Under the pieces are notes generated by a model that was not told the origin of the DNA, made no database searches, and saw only the letters and a list, made by a program, of their open reading frames with translations. Positions 7,212 through 16,103 of a DNA stretch of 64,000 nucleotides are shown one piece after another. The DNA is from Paracandidimonas soli (GTDB lineage: Bacteria; Pseudomonadota; Gammaproteobacteria; Burkholderiales; Burkholderiaceae_B): positions 158,995-222,994 of the forward strand of contig NZ_SMBX01000006.1 of the NCBI RefSeq assembly GCF_004342005.1, in the 5' to 3' direction. Numbering within the stretch: position 1 is the stretch's first letter; every line of letters starts with the position of its first letter. A program made the translations under genes and the position numbers.

Positions 7212-9632
7212 TTACCAGCGATAGCGCAGCGTGGCCAGCACGACCCGGCCCTGGCCGAAGTAGCATTGGAGCGGACCCTGGCAGTAGCCGACATAGCGCT
7301 TGTCGGCCAGGTTGCTGGCCGTCAGGCGCAGGCTCAGGCCGTCGAGCGCGGGCGAACGCGGGCCGAAATCATAGTTCAGCGCGGCATCCCACAGCGTGTG
7401 CGCAGCGATGCGCTGGGTGTTGGCGGCATCGCCGTAGCTCTTTCCAACGTAGCGTGTTCCGGCGCCTGCGGACAGTCCTTGCAGCGGCCCTTGCGCGAAT
7501 TGATAGTTCAGCCACAGCGACGCCTGCTGGCGCGGCACCATGACGAGTTCATTGCCTTCGGTGGATACACCTCCCGCATTGGCGTTGGCCTTGGTGACCT
7601 TGGACTGGTTATAGGCATAGGAGGCCACCAGGTCCAGATTGTCGTTCAGGCTGGCCTTGGCTTCCAGCTCCACGCCGCGCAACCGCGCTTCGCCCGTCTG
7701 TACGCTGAAGCCCGTGTGTCCGGGCCTTTCGTCCGGTGTGAGTCCATTGCGCTGCACCAGCTCGAAAGCCGACAGGGTCACGAGGCTATTTCCGTCCGGC
7801 AACTGGTACTTGATGCCGGCCTCCATCTGGCGGCCCTTCATGGGCTTGAACATTTCGCCGAAGTAGTCCGAGCCATCCAGCGGTTCGAAGGAAGTGCTGT
7901 AGCTGACGTAGGGCGCCAGTCCCATGTCGAAGCGATAGCCCAATCCGACGCGTCCGGTGAAGGCGGTGTCCGTCTGCGTGGCAGACGACGGTGCCGGCAA
8001 CTGGTTGCGGGTGCGCGCGGAAGAGCGGTCGTAGCGGCCGCCCAGCGTCGCGAACCAGCGGCCGTAGCGGATCTGGTCCTGGAAATAGCCGCCGACCTGT
8101 TCCCGCTTCTGGCGGTAGTCGATGCGGGGAATCAGGTCGGGAACGGGCTGGCCGTACTGCGGGTCGTACAGATCCAGCGGCGTGCCGTACAGGCCGGACG
8201 CGAAGTTGTAGGTGTTGTCGATGTGCAGGTAGTCCACGCCCAGCAACAGCGTATGCTCGAGCCCGGCGGTATTGAAGACGGCCTGCAGGTTGGTGTCCAG
8301 GTTGATGGTGTCCGCGTCGCCCTTGCCGTGCGAGGCGACGCGGGACAGGAAGCGCTGGCTGGGATCCAGCATATAGCCCGGGCTGGCGGTCGTGTCCACT
8401 TCGACGCGGGACCATTGTCCGGATTGCTCCACCCGCCAGGTGTCGTTGAAGCGATGCGTGAACTTGTATCCAACGGCCGCCTGCTTGCGCTCGTATCCGT
8501 CGAAATCGGGCTCTCCGGGATAGCGGTTGGTGGGAAATTCGCCGTTGGGGTTGGGCAGGTGGGTGCCTGCCGCAGGCAGGGGTGCGTAATCGGAAATGGT
8601 GCGGTCGCGCTGGTAGTGGCCGAACACCAGCAGTTCCGTATCCGCGCTCGGCTTCCACTGGAACGACGGAGCGATGAACTCGCGCTTGTCATAGCCGTAA
8701 TCCACTTCGCCGTCCGCATCGCGCGCCAGGCCCGTCAGGCGCACGCCGAACTGGTCGTCGCTGCCGAAGCGTTCGGAGATGTCCAGGCCCAGTTGGCGGC
8801 GCTTGTGGGTGCCGCCCTGCACCTGCACCTCGCGCAGGGATCCGGCGACCGGGCGCTTGCTGACCATATTGACCAGGCCGCCGGGCGTGCTTTGCCCGTA
8901 CAGCATGGAGGTCGGGCCTTTCAGCACTTCGATGCGCTCCAGGCCGTAGGGCTCCATGCGCAGCATGGCGAAGCTGTGGGCGCCGTAGGGCAGACGCGCG
9001 CCATTGTAATTGTGGCGCAGATAGAAGCCTCGGCTCTGCAGCGTGTCGCCGCGGCTGTCGCTGTCTCCGAACGTGGGAATCACGCCGGGCGTGTAGCGGG
9101 TGGCCTCGATAATGCTCTGTGCGCCGCGCGCTTCGATTTCTTCGCGTCCGATCACATTGACGGTCTGCGGCATTTCCAGGATGGGCGTGGCGGTCTTGGA
9201 TCCTGTTGTCGTCCAGGTGGCGACATAGCCTTTGACCTGGACTGTATCGTCGGCTTGGCCGGTGACCGTGATCCGGTCGAGCTGCGTCGCGGAATCCTGG
9301 CGTGACAGCGTGATCGTGTCGCCGTTGCGCCGGTAGGTCAGCGGTGTGCCGCGCAGCAGGCGCGCCAGCGCTTCCTCAGGCGGCAGGCTGCCGGATACGG
9401 CGGACGCCATCAGGCCGTCGACGATCTCCTGCGCGTAGAAAATCTGCAGCGAAGTCTGCTCTCCCAGTTGCAGCAATGCCTTGCCCAGGGGCTGGGCCGC
9501 GATGCGGATCTGGCGCGGCGCGTCCTGCTCCGCCGCGGCCAGCGGCGGCATCAGGGCCGACGACGCGGCAAGCGCGATCAGCAATGCGGAAATACGCTTG
9601 CGCCCCGAGCGGGTGTTGCTTCTGGAAAGCAT
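7212..9632 (-). CDS. TonB-dependent siderophore receptor with signalling (STN) domain
   Basis: The 806-residue outer-membrane receptor has a signal peptide (basic start, ALLIALAASSALMPPLAAA), then a secretin/TonB N-terminal domain (about residues 40-115; APRQIRIAAQPLGKALLQL). That is the module that talks to a FecR-type anti-sigma factor. Next come plug (MPQTVNVIGREEI; GPTSMLYGQSTPGGLVNMVSKRP) and a 22-strand barrel ending in an aromatic residue (LATLRYRW). The start at 9632 is set by the signal peptide and a GAGG 6 nt upstream; the frame is open to 9785. With fecI/fecR-like genes upstream this is a cell-surface signalling system for a ferric chelate of unknown identity. Confidence 0.92.
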   Translation of the reverse strand: MLSRSNTRSGRKRISALLIALAASSALMPPLAAAEQDAPRQIRIAAQPLGKALLQLGEQTSLQIFYAQEIVDGLMASAVSGSLPPEEALARLLRGTPLTYRRNGDTITLSRQDSATQLDRITVTGQADDTVQVKGYVATWTTTGSKTATPILEMPQTVNVIGREEIEARGAQSIIEATRYTPGVIPTFGDSDSRGDTLQSRGFYLRHNYNGARLPYGAHSFAMLRMEPYGLERIEVLKGPTSMLYGQSTPGGLVNMVSKRPVAGSLREVQVQGGTHKRRQLGLDISERFGSDDQFGVRLTGLARDADGEVDYGYDKREFIAPSFQWKPSADTELLVFGHYQRDRTISDYAPLPAAGTHLPNPNGEFPTNRYPGEPDFDGYERKQAAVGYKFTHRFNDTWRVEQSGQWSRVEVDTTASPGYMLDPSQRFLSRVASHGKGDADTINLDTNLQAVFNTAGLEHTLLLGVDYLHIDNTYNFASGLYGTPLDLYDPQYGQPVPDLIPRIDYRQKREQVGGYFQDQIRYGRWFATLGGRYDRSSARTRNQLPAPSSATQTDTAFTGRVGLGYRFDMGLAPYVSYSTSFEPLDGSDYFGEMFKPMKGRQMEAGIKYQLPDGNSLVTLSAFELVQRNGLTPDERPGHTGFSVQTGEARLRGVELEAKASLNDNLDLVASYAYNQSKVTKANANAGGVSTEGNELVMVPRQQASLWLNYQFAQGPLQGLSAGAGTRYVGKSYGDAANTQRIAAHTLWDAALNYDFGPRSPALDGLSLRLTASNLADKRYVGYCQGPLQCYFGQGRVVLATLRYRW

Positions 9633-9786
9633 GGCCGCCTCATGCGGTTTCGTGCAGATATGGTTCACTTGGTCGATCCTGTTCTGGTTGGAAGCCGGCC
9701 TGGCGGCCGGCACGACAGGCCCACGCCATATCGACATGGCGCGGCTCCTCAACAGGCAGATGCGCGAGAAGGGTGTGAACCACAAT

Positions 9787-9805
9787 GAGAATGAGGATAA
9801 TTTAG
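9787..9805. promoter_or_regulatory. Fur-box-like site upstream of the receptor
   Basis: GAGAATGAGGATAATTTAG matches 12 of 19 positions of the Fur consensus GATAATGATAATCATTATC (hand count) and lies in the 240-bp gap between fecR-like and receptor genes. The receptor may have its own promoter here, used by the FecI-like sigma factor. Confidence 0.4.
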
Positions 9806-9872
9806 AAATAAAATGTATCTTTCCGGGGCGATATCGGGCGGAGGCTCATTGCATGGAGCGGATCCCATGCAG

Positions 9873-10889
9873 TCAGCGCGCCCGCAGCAGGACGGTTCCG
9901 GTCGGAGAACGTTGGATCGCCACGGGTGCAATGAGCGGCAGCGCGTCCAGGATGGATTCGGGTCGGTCGATATCGAATACGCCGGCAATGCGGTATTGCG
10001 CCAGGTCGCCGGGCTCCAGCAGCAGAGGACGTTCCAGGTAGCGATTGACTTCCTTGACGGCCTGCGCAAGGGGCTGGTTCTCGAAGATGATCTTGCCGCG
10101 CTGCCAGGCCAGTGCATTCGACGCATTGACGGCATAGGGAACGCCGAGGCCGGGTCCATCCCCGAGGCCGATGCCCTGACCCGCCACGAGATCGTGCGTT
10201 TGCGCGTTCCACCAATGGCCGCTGCGGACCCTGACCGAGCCCGATTCCACTACGACTTGCATCTGGGCGGGTTCGCGACGGACATTGAACCGGGTGCCGA
10301 TGACAGACACGGTGCCCAGGCCGCCGTCGACCACGAAAGAGCGCTGGGGATCGGAGCTTACCGTGAACAGGGCCTCGCCCTGGTGCAGCAGTACTTCCCG
10401 GCGCGAATCCTGCAGTTTCACCGTCAGGCGCGTCGCCGTATTGAGATCGATCAGCGAGCCGTCGGGCAACGAGATCTGGCGCCGTTCGCCCTGCGCGGTG
10501 GCGAATTCGGCCTGGTAGCGTACGGGGTCCCGCCAGAAGGACCGGCCTGCGGTTGCGATGAGCGCCAGCGCACAGCCGCCCGCCAGGCCCATGAACAGGC
10601 GGCGCGACAGTTGAGAACGGCCTGTCGCGGCCATGGCGGGAATGGATGCGGCGGGTGGCGGCGCCATCAGGCTGCGCAGCCTGTCTTCCGGAATGTCCAG
10701 CGTGGCGTCCCAGAAAACGCCCAGGTTGCGGTAGTGGCGGCCATGCTCGGGATCCTGGGTCAGCCATGCTTCGAAGGCTTGCCGGTCCTCCCGGGTGGCT
10801 TCGCCCGAATGCATGCGGGCGAACCAGCGGGCGGCGAGTTCTTGCGCCTGGGCGTCTCCGGGGCCGAGGCTGTGGTCAGTATGGCGCAT
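9873..10889 (-). CDS. FecR-like anti-sigma/sigma-activating protein
   Basis: This 338-residue protein has an N-terminal cytoplasmic DUF4880 part (AARWFARMHSGEATREDRQAFEAWL), one membrane helix (LFMGLAGGCALALIATAG, about residues 97-115) and a periplasmic FecR domain (LPDGSLIDLNTATRLTV; VIGTRFNVR). It should bind the STN domain of the receptor outside and the sigma factor inside. The ATG at 10889 overlaps the sigma gene stop by 14 bp, showing translational coupling. The C-terminal STN-like tail (NRYLERPLLLEP) is usual for the family. Confidence 0.93.
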   Translation of the reverse strand: MRHTDHSLGPGDAQAQELAARWFARMHSGEATREDRQAFEAWLTQDPEHGRHYRNLGVFWDATLDIPEDRLRSLMAPPPAASIPAMAATGRSQLSRRLFMGLAGGCALALIATAGRSFWRDPVRYQAEFATAQGERRQISLPDGSLIDLNTATRLTVKLQDSRREVLLHQGEALFTVSSDPQRSFVVDGGLGTVSVIGTRFNVRREPAQMQVVVESGSVRVRSGHWWNAQTHDLVAGQGIGLGDGPGLGVPYAVNASNALAWQRGKIIFENQPLAQAVKEVNRYLERPLLLEPGDLAQYRIAGVFDIDRPESILDALPLIAPVAIQRSPTGTVLLRAR

Positions 10890-11382
10890 AGTGCTGCAGT
10901 CGCTCGTGAAGATGCCGTAATGCGCGTGTCATGTGCTTTTCGACCATGCTGCGCGAGATGCCCATGTCTTCGGCGATCTCCGTGTGCGTCCATCCTTCCA
11001 GGCGATGGAGGATGAATGTCTGGCGGCAGGAAAGCGGGAGCTCGGACAGGGCCAGCCACAGCGCATCGTGCAGTTCCTGCGTCCGGGCGGACGATTCGGC
11101 GGAGTCGGTGACGGGATGATCGTGGTCGGCCAAGGCATGCAGCGGCAGCATGTCCAGCACCTTGCGGTGCCTGTGCCGGCCCGCCATGCCGTTTGCGGCG
11201 CTGCGGGAGAGATAGGCGCGCGGATCCTTGATCGTGCCGTCGCCGTTGACAAGAATCCTGACGGCTGCGTCCTGCACGGCATCCTGGGCGTCATCGTGCG
11301 CGCTGCCTTTGCGCCGCCAGATGTGCAGCAGATTGCTGTACTGCGCAAGCCAGCTTTTCTTGGGCGGAGGGCGGACAGGCAT
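10876..11382 (-). CDS. FecI-like ECF sigma factor
   Basis: The product is 168 residues, with a region 2 part (WRRKGSAHDDAQDAVQDAAVRILV) and a region 4 part (LSCRQTFILHRLEGWTHTEIAEDMGISRSMVEKHMTRAL, split here by regions). This is the iron-starvation sigma class partnered with FecR. Two starts are possible: ATG at 11415 sits against the Fur-like site, so 11382 is preferred because a promoter there would put transcription start inside the longer version. Neither has a strong Shine-Dalgarno. It should direct transcription of the receptor gene when ferric ligand is bound. Confidence 0.9.
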   Translation of the reverse strand: MPVRPPPKKSWLAQYSNLLHIWRRKGSAHDDAQDAVQDAAVRILVNGDGTIKDPRAYLSRSAANGMAGRHRHRKVLDMLPLHALADHDHPVTDSAESSARTQELHDALWLALSELPLSCRQTFILHRLEGWTHTEIAEDMGISRSMVEKHMTRALRHLHERLQHYAPY

Positions 11383-11419
11383 GAAGCAGGGCCGGCGGGA
11401 ATAGAAAACGAGCATTATT

Positions 11420-11438
11420 ACAAATCATTCTCATTTTC
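11420..11438. promoter_or_regulatory. Fur-box-like site controlling the sigma gene
   Basis: On the minus strand GAAAATGAGAATGATTTGT matches 13 of 19 positions of the Fur consensus by hand count. It is directly upstream of the sigma gene, where Fur-iron repression of FecI-type genes is normally exerted. Confidence 0.55.
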
Positions 11439-11502
11439 ACAAATGGCATGCCCTGGCGCCATCCGGCCGGTATCGATGAACGGAGAATGCCCTGGATCGG
11501 CA

Positions 11503-12210
11503 CTATTTGAACAGTCCGGGCAGTGCCTGCTGCAGGTTGGATGCGCCCTGGGGCAGCGCGAATCGATTGTCCGCGACGGCCGTCGTATCCAGGCGCTGCA
11601 GGGTCAGGTCGTTGCCGAAGCGCAGCAGGCCGAGCTTGCGGGAGCGGACTTCCTGGGTCAGTTGCTCGACGCCTTCCTGGCCGGTGTTGGCGGCGACCGC
11701 ATGGATGGTCTGCGCCAGTTCCAGGAGCCGGCCTGTCATGGCCGCCAAGGCGGAATTGCGTGTCATGACGACTTCGACCATGCGCTCTTTGCCGTTGCCG
11801 TCGGTATAGACGAGTTCGTGCACGCTGCCGGAGATGCCGCCGACGGTTTCCTTGCGTTGCGTATCGGTCAGGCGTACGAATCCGCTGATATCGCGCGTGT
11901 ATTTGTCCAGGTCCAGCAGCTTGCCTCCCATGGCGCCGCCGGTGTGTTTGGCGAGCTGGAGCATCTGGACCGCGTCCATGACCATCTGGCGGCCGCCGGC
12001 GGTGGAGACGGCGTAGATGCGCTGGTCGCGGGCGATCAGGTAGCCGCCTTTGTCCGGCTCGGTGCCTGCGCGCAGTTTGTCCTGGGCTGTTTCGATGACG
12101 ACGGCGGCATCCTTGGCGCCGGAGGCGGAGAATGTGGCCGTGGCGGCATGCGTCGCGGCGGCGCCTAGCAGGCAGGCGGCGAGCAGTGCTGGTCGAAGAA
12201 TACGTTGCAT
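11503..12210 (-). CDS. exported protein of unknown function (DUF4412-like)
   Basis: This 235-residue protein has a clear Sec signal (LRPALLAACLLGAAATHAATA, split near AHA-AT) and is otherwise soluble. The body has GGRQMVMDAVQMLQLAKHTGG and SGSVHELVYTDGNGKERMVEVVMT, the kind of sequence seen in DUF4412-type periplasmic proteins that include a YTDxxG-like strand. No catalytic motif is visible. It stands alone between the sigma gene and the FAD oxidase; its function is unknown. Confidence 0.75.
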   Translation of the reverse strand: MQRILRPALLAACLLGAAATHAATATFSASGAKDAAVVIETAQDKLRAGTEPDKGGYLIARDQRIYAVSTAGGRQMVMDAVQMLQLAKHTGGAMGGKLLDLDKYTRDISGFVRLTDTQRKETVGGISGSVHELVYTDGNGKERMVEVVMTRNSALAAMTGRLLELAQTIHAVAANTGQEGVEQLTQEVRSRKLGLLRFGNDLTLQRLDTTAVADNRFALPQGASNLQQALPGLFK

Positions 12211-12314
12211 AGTGGGAGCAGCCTCTTTCTTTGCTGATGAGGGCGGCCGAGATGTCTGATGCCGCCGAATATGCGCTTATTGTCGTGCTTGTCGGCGGGT
12301 TTGTGTGTTACAGA

Positions 12315-13751
12315 CTATAAGGAATGAGGGGGCGCGATCACGCGACCGGGGTTGAGGCGGTTGTCGGGATCCAGCGCCTGTTTGATCCGCTTCATCATGG
12401 CGATTTCCAGCGGGGACTTGTAGTGGGCGATGCTGGAGACGCGCAACTGGCCGACGCCGTGTTCGGCGGAGATGGAACCGTTCATCTGGGTGACGACGTC
12501 GTAGACCGCGCGCGAAATGGTTTTTTCGTTGTCGCGCATGGCCTGGTAGGCGGCGGCGTCGGAACCGGCGGGGGCGGACACGTTGTAGTGCAGGTTGCCG
12601 TCGCCGAGGTGGCCGAAGACGAAGATGCGCCCCCCGGGCAGTTTGGACTGGACGGCAGCCGCGCCTCGTTCGATGAATTCGGGGATGCTGGAAATGGGCA
12701 GCGAGATGTCGTGCTTGATGTTCTCGCCGTCGGCCGCCTGGGCTTCGGGCAGGTGATGGCGGATCTGCCAGAACGTGGCCGATTGCGAAAGCGACGAGGC
12801 GATGGCGGCGTCGAGGATGATGCCGTCTTCGAACGCCGTGGACATCAGGTGTTCGAAGCGTTCCGCGGCATGCGCTTCGCCCTCGGCATCGCTGGATTCC
12901 AGCAGGACGTAGTAGGGCGCGTCGGTGGCGACGGGGTTGCGCATCTGCGGGGCGTGCTTCAGCACCAGTTGCACGGATGCGCCGCAGATCAGCTCGAACG
13001 CGGTCAGGCTTGCGGACAGCTGCTGTTGCGCAAGGGCCAGCAGGCGCACCGCGCTTTGCGCGTCGGGCAGGGCGGCGAATGCCGTCATCTGGGCGGCGGG
13101 CTGGGGATACAGCTTGACGGTGGCCGCGGTGATGATGCCCAGCGTGCCTTCCGAGCCGACGAACAGGTGCTTCAGGTCGTAGCCTGTGTTGTCCTTGCGC
13201 AGTCCGCGCAGGCCGTTCCAGATTTCGCCGTCGGCCGTGACCACTTCCAGGCCCAGGCACAGGTCGCGGGCGTTGCCGTAGCGCAGCACCTGGATGCCGC
13301 CGGCATTGGTGGCCAGGTTGCCGCCCAGCGTGCAGCTGCCTTCGGCCCCGAGGCTCAGGGGAAACAGGCGCTGTTCCCTGGCGGCGGCTTCCTGGACGTG
13401 CTGTAGCACGGCTCCGGCTTGCGCCGTGAGCGTGTTGTTGTAGGGGTTGACCTCCAGGATGCGATTCATGCGCTGCAGGGACAGCACGATGTTGGGCGTG
13501 TGCGCGCTGTCGGGGATGTTGCCGCCCACGAGGCCTGTGTTGCCACCCTGGGGATAAATGGTGACGTTGTTCTTGACGCACCAGCGCACGACGGCGGCGA
13601 CGTCTTCGGTGCTGTCCGGCTGCACGACTGCCAGGGTGGTTCCGGTCCAGCGCTTGCGGAAGTCGCTCAGGAAGGGTTTGACGTCGTCTTCGGCGTGCAG
13701 CAGCCGTCCCTGGAAGCTGCCGCGCAATGAGTCGATAAGGGCTTGTTGCAT
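12315..13751 (-). CDS. FAD-linked oxidase, GlcD/D-2-hydroxyacid dehydrogenase type
   Basis: This 478-residue flavoenzyme has an FAD_binding_4 (PCMH) domain with YPQGGNTGLVGGNIP and LGAEGSCTLGGNLATNAGG. The C-terminal cap and FAD-oxidase domain has FGHLGDGNLHYN and SAEHGVGQ, the metal-binding histidine motifs of D-2-hydroxyglutarate/D-lactate dehydrogenases. It would oxidise a D-2-hydroxyacid and pass electrons to a flavoprotein or quinone. It lies 18 bp behind the DHDPS-family gene in the same direction and likely belongs to one small catabolic operon under the LacI regulator. Confidence 0.92.
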   Translation of the reverse strand: MQQALIDSLRGSFQGRLLHAEDDVKPFLSDFRKRWTGTTLAVVQPDSTEDVAAVVRWCVKNNVTIYPQGGNTGLVGGNIPDSAHTPNIVLSLQRMNRILEVNPYNNTLTAQAGAVLQHVQEAAAREQRLFPLSLGAEGSCTLGGNLATNAGGIQVLRYGNARDLCLGLEVVTADGEIWNGLRGLRKDNTGYDLKHLFVGSEGTLGIITAATVKLYPQPAAQMTAFAALPDAQSAVRLLALAQQQLSASLTAFELICGASVQLVLKHAPQMRNPVATDAPYYVLLESSDAEGEAHAAERFEHLMSTAFEDGIILDAAIASSLSQSATFWQIRHHLPEAQAADGENIKHDISLPISSIPEFIERGAAAVQSKLPGGRIFVFGHLGDGNLHYNVSAPAGSDAAAYQAMRDNEKTISRAVYDVVTQMNGSISAEHGVGQLRVSSIAHYKSPLEIAMMKRIKQALDPDNRLNPGRVIAPPHSL

Positions 13752-13769
13752 GTCGTGTGGTCCTGTAGA

Positions 13770-14678
13770 TCAGTTGCCCAGCGCGGCAAGCGCCTGTTGC
13801 TGGTGCGCGAGCAGCATGTCGATTTCGGCATGGGCGCGGGCGTCCAGCGCGGGGCTGGGGCTGCGCATGCCCGCGTGCTTCAGCGCGCCGCGGCGGCGCA
13901 TGACTTCCTTGCGGACAGCTACGCCCCACTGGCTCTGGTTTTCGTAGCTGAGCAGGGGCAGGTAGCAGTTATACAGCTTGTGGGCTTCGTCCGTCTTGCC
14001 GGCGGTGTAAAGGTTGTAGACGCTGGAGAGCATTTCGGGATGGGAGAACCCGGCCATCGGCCCGTCGATGCCGCGGCCCAGTTCCAGCGGCAGGAACATG
14101 GCATTGTTGCCGGTCAGGATGGCGACGCGCCTGCCGGGCAGGTCGCGCAGCCTGGTGATCTTGGTGATGCTGGGAATGTCTTCTTCCTTGATGACCTGGA
14201 TCTGCGGGTGGCGCTCGATCAGCTGGGCGATCACGGGAACGGACATCCAGACGCCGGTGGAGAAGGGGAAGTCCTGCAGCACGATGGGCACGTCGCCAAT
14301 GCGCTTGAAGACGGCTTCGAAGTAGTTGAGGATGTCCTGGTCGGTGCGCAGGCCGTTGGGCGGGGCGATCATTACGCCGCTGGCGCCGTCGTCCATGACG
14401 CGCTTCGTCAGCTCGTCGAGCTGCGCGATGCTGGGATTGCTGACGCCCACGATGACCGGCTTGCCCTGCGCGCGGCGGATGAAGCGGTTGGCGACCTGCA
14501 CGGATTCGCCGAAGGTCAGCTTGTTGGATTCTCCGGACACGCCCAGTACCGTCAGCCCGCTTGCGCCGTGCGAGAAGTAGAAATCGGTCAGCGTATCGAC
14601 GCTTTCCAGGTCGATATCGTCGTTTTCCTTGAAGGGGGTTTGCGCAATGATGTAGACGCCTTTGGCATTGGACAGCAT
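13770..14678 (-). CDS. dihydrodipicolinate-synthase-family aldolase/dehydratase
   Basis: This is a 302-residue TIM-barrel of the DHDPS/N-acetylneuraminate lyase family. The Schiff-base lysine is in QVIKEED and the GVSGES loop replaces GTTGES. The usual catalytic tyrosine in LYNxP is absent: the equivalent is VLQDFP. So it is not a normal DapA; it is more likely a 2-keto-sugar-acid aldolase or dehydratase-like enzyme. ATG at 14678 follows GGAGA at 8 nt; an upstream in-frame ATG at 14720 would run into the operator palindrome. First gene of the pair with the FAD oxidase. Confidence 0.85.
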   Translation of the reverse strand: MLSNAKGVYIIAQTPFKENDDIDLESVDTLTDFYFSHGASGLTVLGVSGESNKLTFGESVQVANRFIRRAQGKPVIVGVSNPSIAQLDELTKRVMDDGASGVMIAPPNGLRTDQDILNYFEAVFKRIGDVPIVLQDFPFSTGVWMSVPVIAQLIERHPQIQVIKEEDIPSITKITRLRDLPGRRVAILTGNNAMFLPLELGRGIDGPMAGFSHPEMLSSVYNLYTAGKTDEAHKLYNCYLPLLSYENQSQWGVAVRKEVMRRRGALKHAGMRSPSPALDARAHAEIDMLLAHQQQALAALGN

Positions 14679-14725
14679 GGGTGTGTCTCCAGTCGGGGAT
14701 TTCGGGTTCGGTATGGGCAAAGCAG

Positions 14726-14745
14726 AAATATTAGCGCTAATATTT
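14726..14745. promoter_or_regulatory. perfect 20-bp palindrome, probable LacI-family operator
   Basis: AAATATTAGCGCTAATATTT is a perfect palindrome with the central CG/GC step expected of LacI-family operators. It sits 48 bp upstream of the aldolase start and 129 bp after the lacI-type gene ends, so the regulator probably represses the aldolase-oxidase pair here. The palindrome is seen; binding is inferred. Confidence 0.7.
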
Positions 14746-14873
14746 TACAGAGGCAACAGGTGGGAAGACGGGAGTGCCTCCGTGCAACGGCGGCGGAAGC
14801 TATGGACGGAACAGCCGGATTGGCAAGGCCTGGCCGGGGCGCGAGGCGACGCTGGCGCCTGGAGGCGCGCGGG

Positions 14874-15929
14874 TCAGGCGCTGCCGCGCCGGATGAGCTG
14901 GAAGCCGATGTCCACGATGGGCTGCTCGACCGGCCGGCCCTCGACGCGCTGGACGATGTAGTTGCCCGCCCTGGCTCCGATATTGGAGCCGTCGATGCGG
15001 ACCGTGGTCAGGGCGGGCGTGGTGGCGGCGGCCAGGGGATGGTCGCCGAAACCGATGACGGCGATGTCTTCAGGAACGCGCCTGCCATGGGCGGCGGCCT
15101 CCAGCAGCACGCCCATGGCGATGATGTCGGTGCTGCAGAATACGGAGTCGACCTTCGGCTCGCGCGCCAGGATGTCGGCCATGGCCTTGCGGCTGTCGCC
15201 CAGGGGGACCGGCGCCTTGCAGATGACGGAAACCGGCTCGGCCATGTCCGGCGCCAGCCAGCCTCCGCGCAGCGCGGCATCCCGGAAGCTGTTGGCGCGC
15301 CTGGAGGCGCGGGGGTCGTCGCCCAGGACCAGGGCGGGCCGGCTCCTGCCGCTGGCCTGGAGGAAATCGGCCACGGCCGCGCCGGACGCCTCATGGGAAA
15401 AGCCGATGAGCATGTCGACCGGGTTGTCGCACAGGTCCCAGGCCTCGATGACGGGGATGCGGCTGGATTTCAGCAGGTGGCGCGCCTCCTCCGTGATGAC
15501 CAGGCGCATCAGGACGATGCCGTCAGGCTGGCGGCCCAGCACGTTGGAAAGCGTGCGGTATTCCTGTGCCGGATCGTAGGCGTTCTGGACAAGCATCATC
15601 TGGTAGCCGTGCCGCTCCAGCGTGTCGCCCAGGACCTGCAGCGTTTCCAGGAAGACCGGGCTACTGATGGCGGGAACGATGACGGCGACCAGGCGGCTGC
15701 GCCCGGAGGCAAGGCCGCCGGCCAGCAGATTGGGAACGTAGCCTGTCTTTGCGATGGCTTCGCGGATGAGGGCGACCGTTTTTTCCGGCACGTTCTCCGG
15801 CGTGTTCAGCACGCGGGAAACCGTATGCATGGACATGCCGGCGGCGCGCGCGACGTCCGCGATCGTCACGCGCCCGGTGCCGCGCCGCGGCCGGCGTTTC
15901 TGGGCGAGGGACTGCGGTTCGTCAGTCAT
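14874..15929 (-). CDS. LacI-family transcriptional regulator
   Basis: The 351-residue protein has an N-terminal LacI HTH (VTIADVARAAGMSMHTVSRVLN) with hinge helix, followed by a periplasmic-binding-protein-like effector domain (LVAVIVPAISSPVFLETLQVLGD; FCSTDIIAMGVLLEAAAHG; IAVIGFGDHPLAA). The ATG at 15929 is chosen for the family-like basic leader; 15980 is a possible alternative. It is upstream of and codirectional with the aldolase/oxidase genes and likely autoregulates via the palindrome at 14726. The effector may be a sugar acid, by inference from the neighbours. Confidence 0.92.
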   Translation of the reverse strand: MTDEPQSLAQKRRPRRGTGRVTIADVARAAGMSMHTVSRVLNTPENVPEKTVALIREAIAKTGYVPNLLAGGLASGRSRLVAVIVPAISSPVFLETLQVLGDTLERHGYQMMLVQNAYDPAQEYRTLSNVLGRQPDGIVLMRLVITEEARHLLKSSRIPVIEAWDLCDNPVDMLIGFSHEASGAAVADFLQASGRSRPALVLGDDPRASRRANSFRDAALRGGWLAPDMAEPVSVICKAPVPLGDSRKAMADILAREPKVDSVFCSTDIIAMGVLLEAAAHGRRVPEDIAVIGFGDHPLAAATTPALTTVRIDGSNIGARAGNYIVQRVEGRPVEQPIVDIGFQLIRRGSA

Positions 15930-16103
15930 GGCGTGGGCGTTGCCTGCGTGGAGGGCGGAAAAAGGCGGATGCCGGGGCATCCCGGAGAGACGGAATCTTC
16001 GCGGCTGATTATAGCGATTCGGACAGAAACGCCATCAGGGCGGGCGCTTGAGGCTACACTTGCATTCTTTTGCATCTTTCCATATTCATTGCGGGTGGAC
16101 TCT

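Noticed and set aside
7119..9305. 728-codon forward open frame
   Set aside because: Antisense shadow of the TonB receptor, whose domains are all present on the minus strand.
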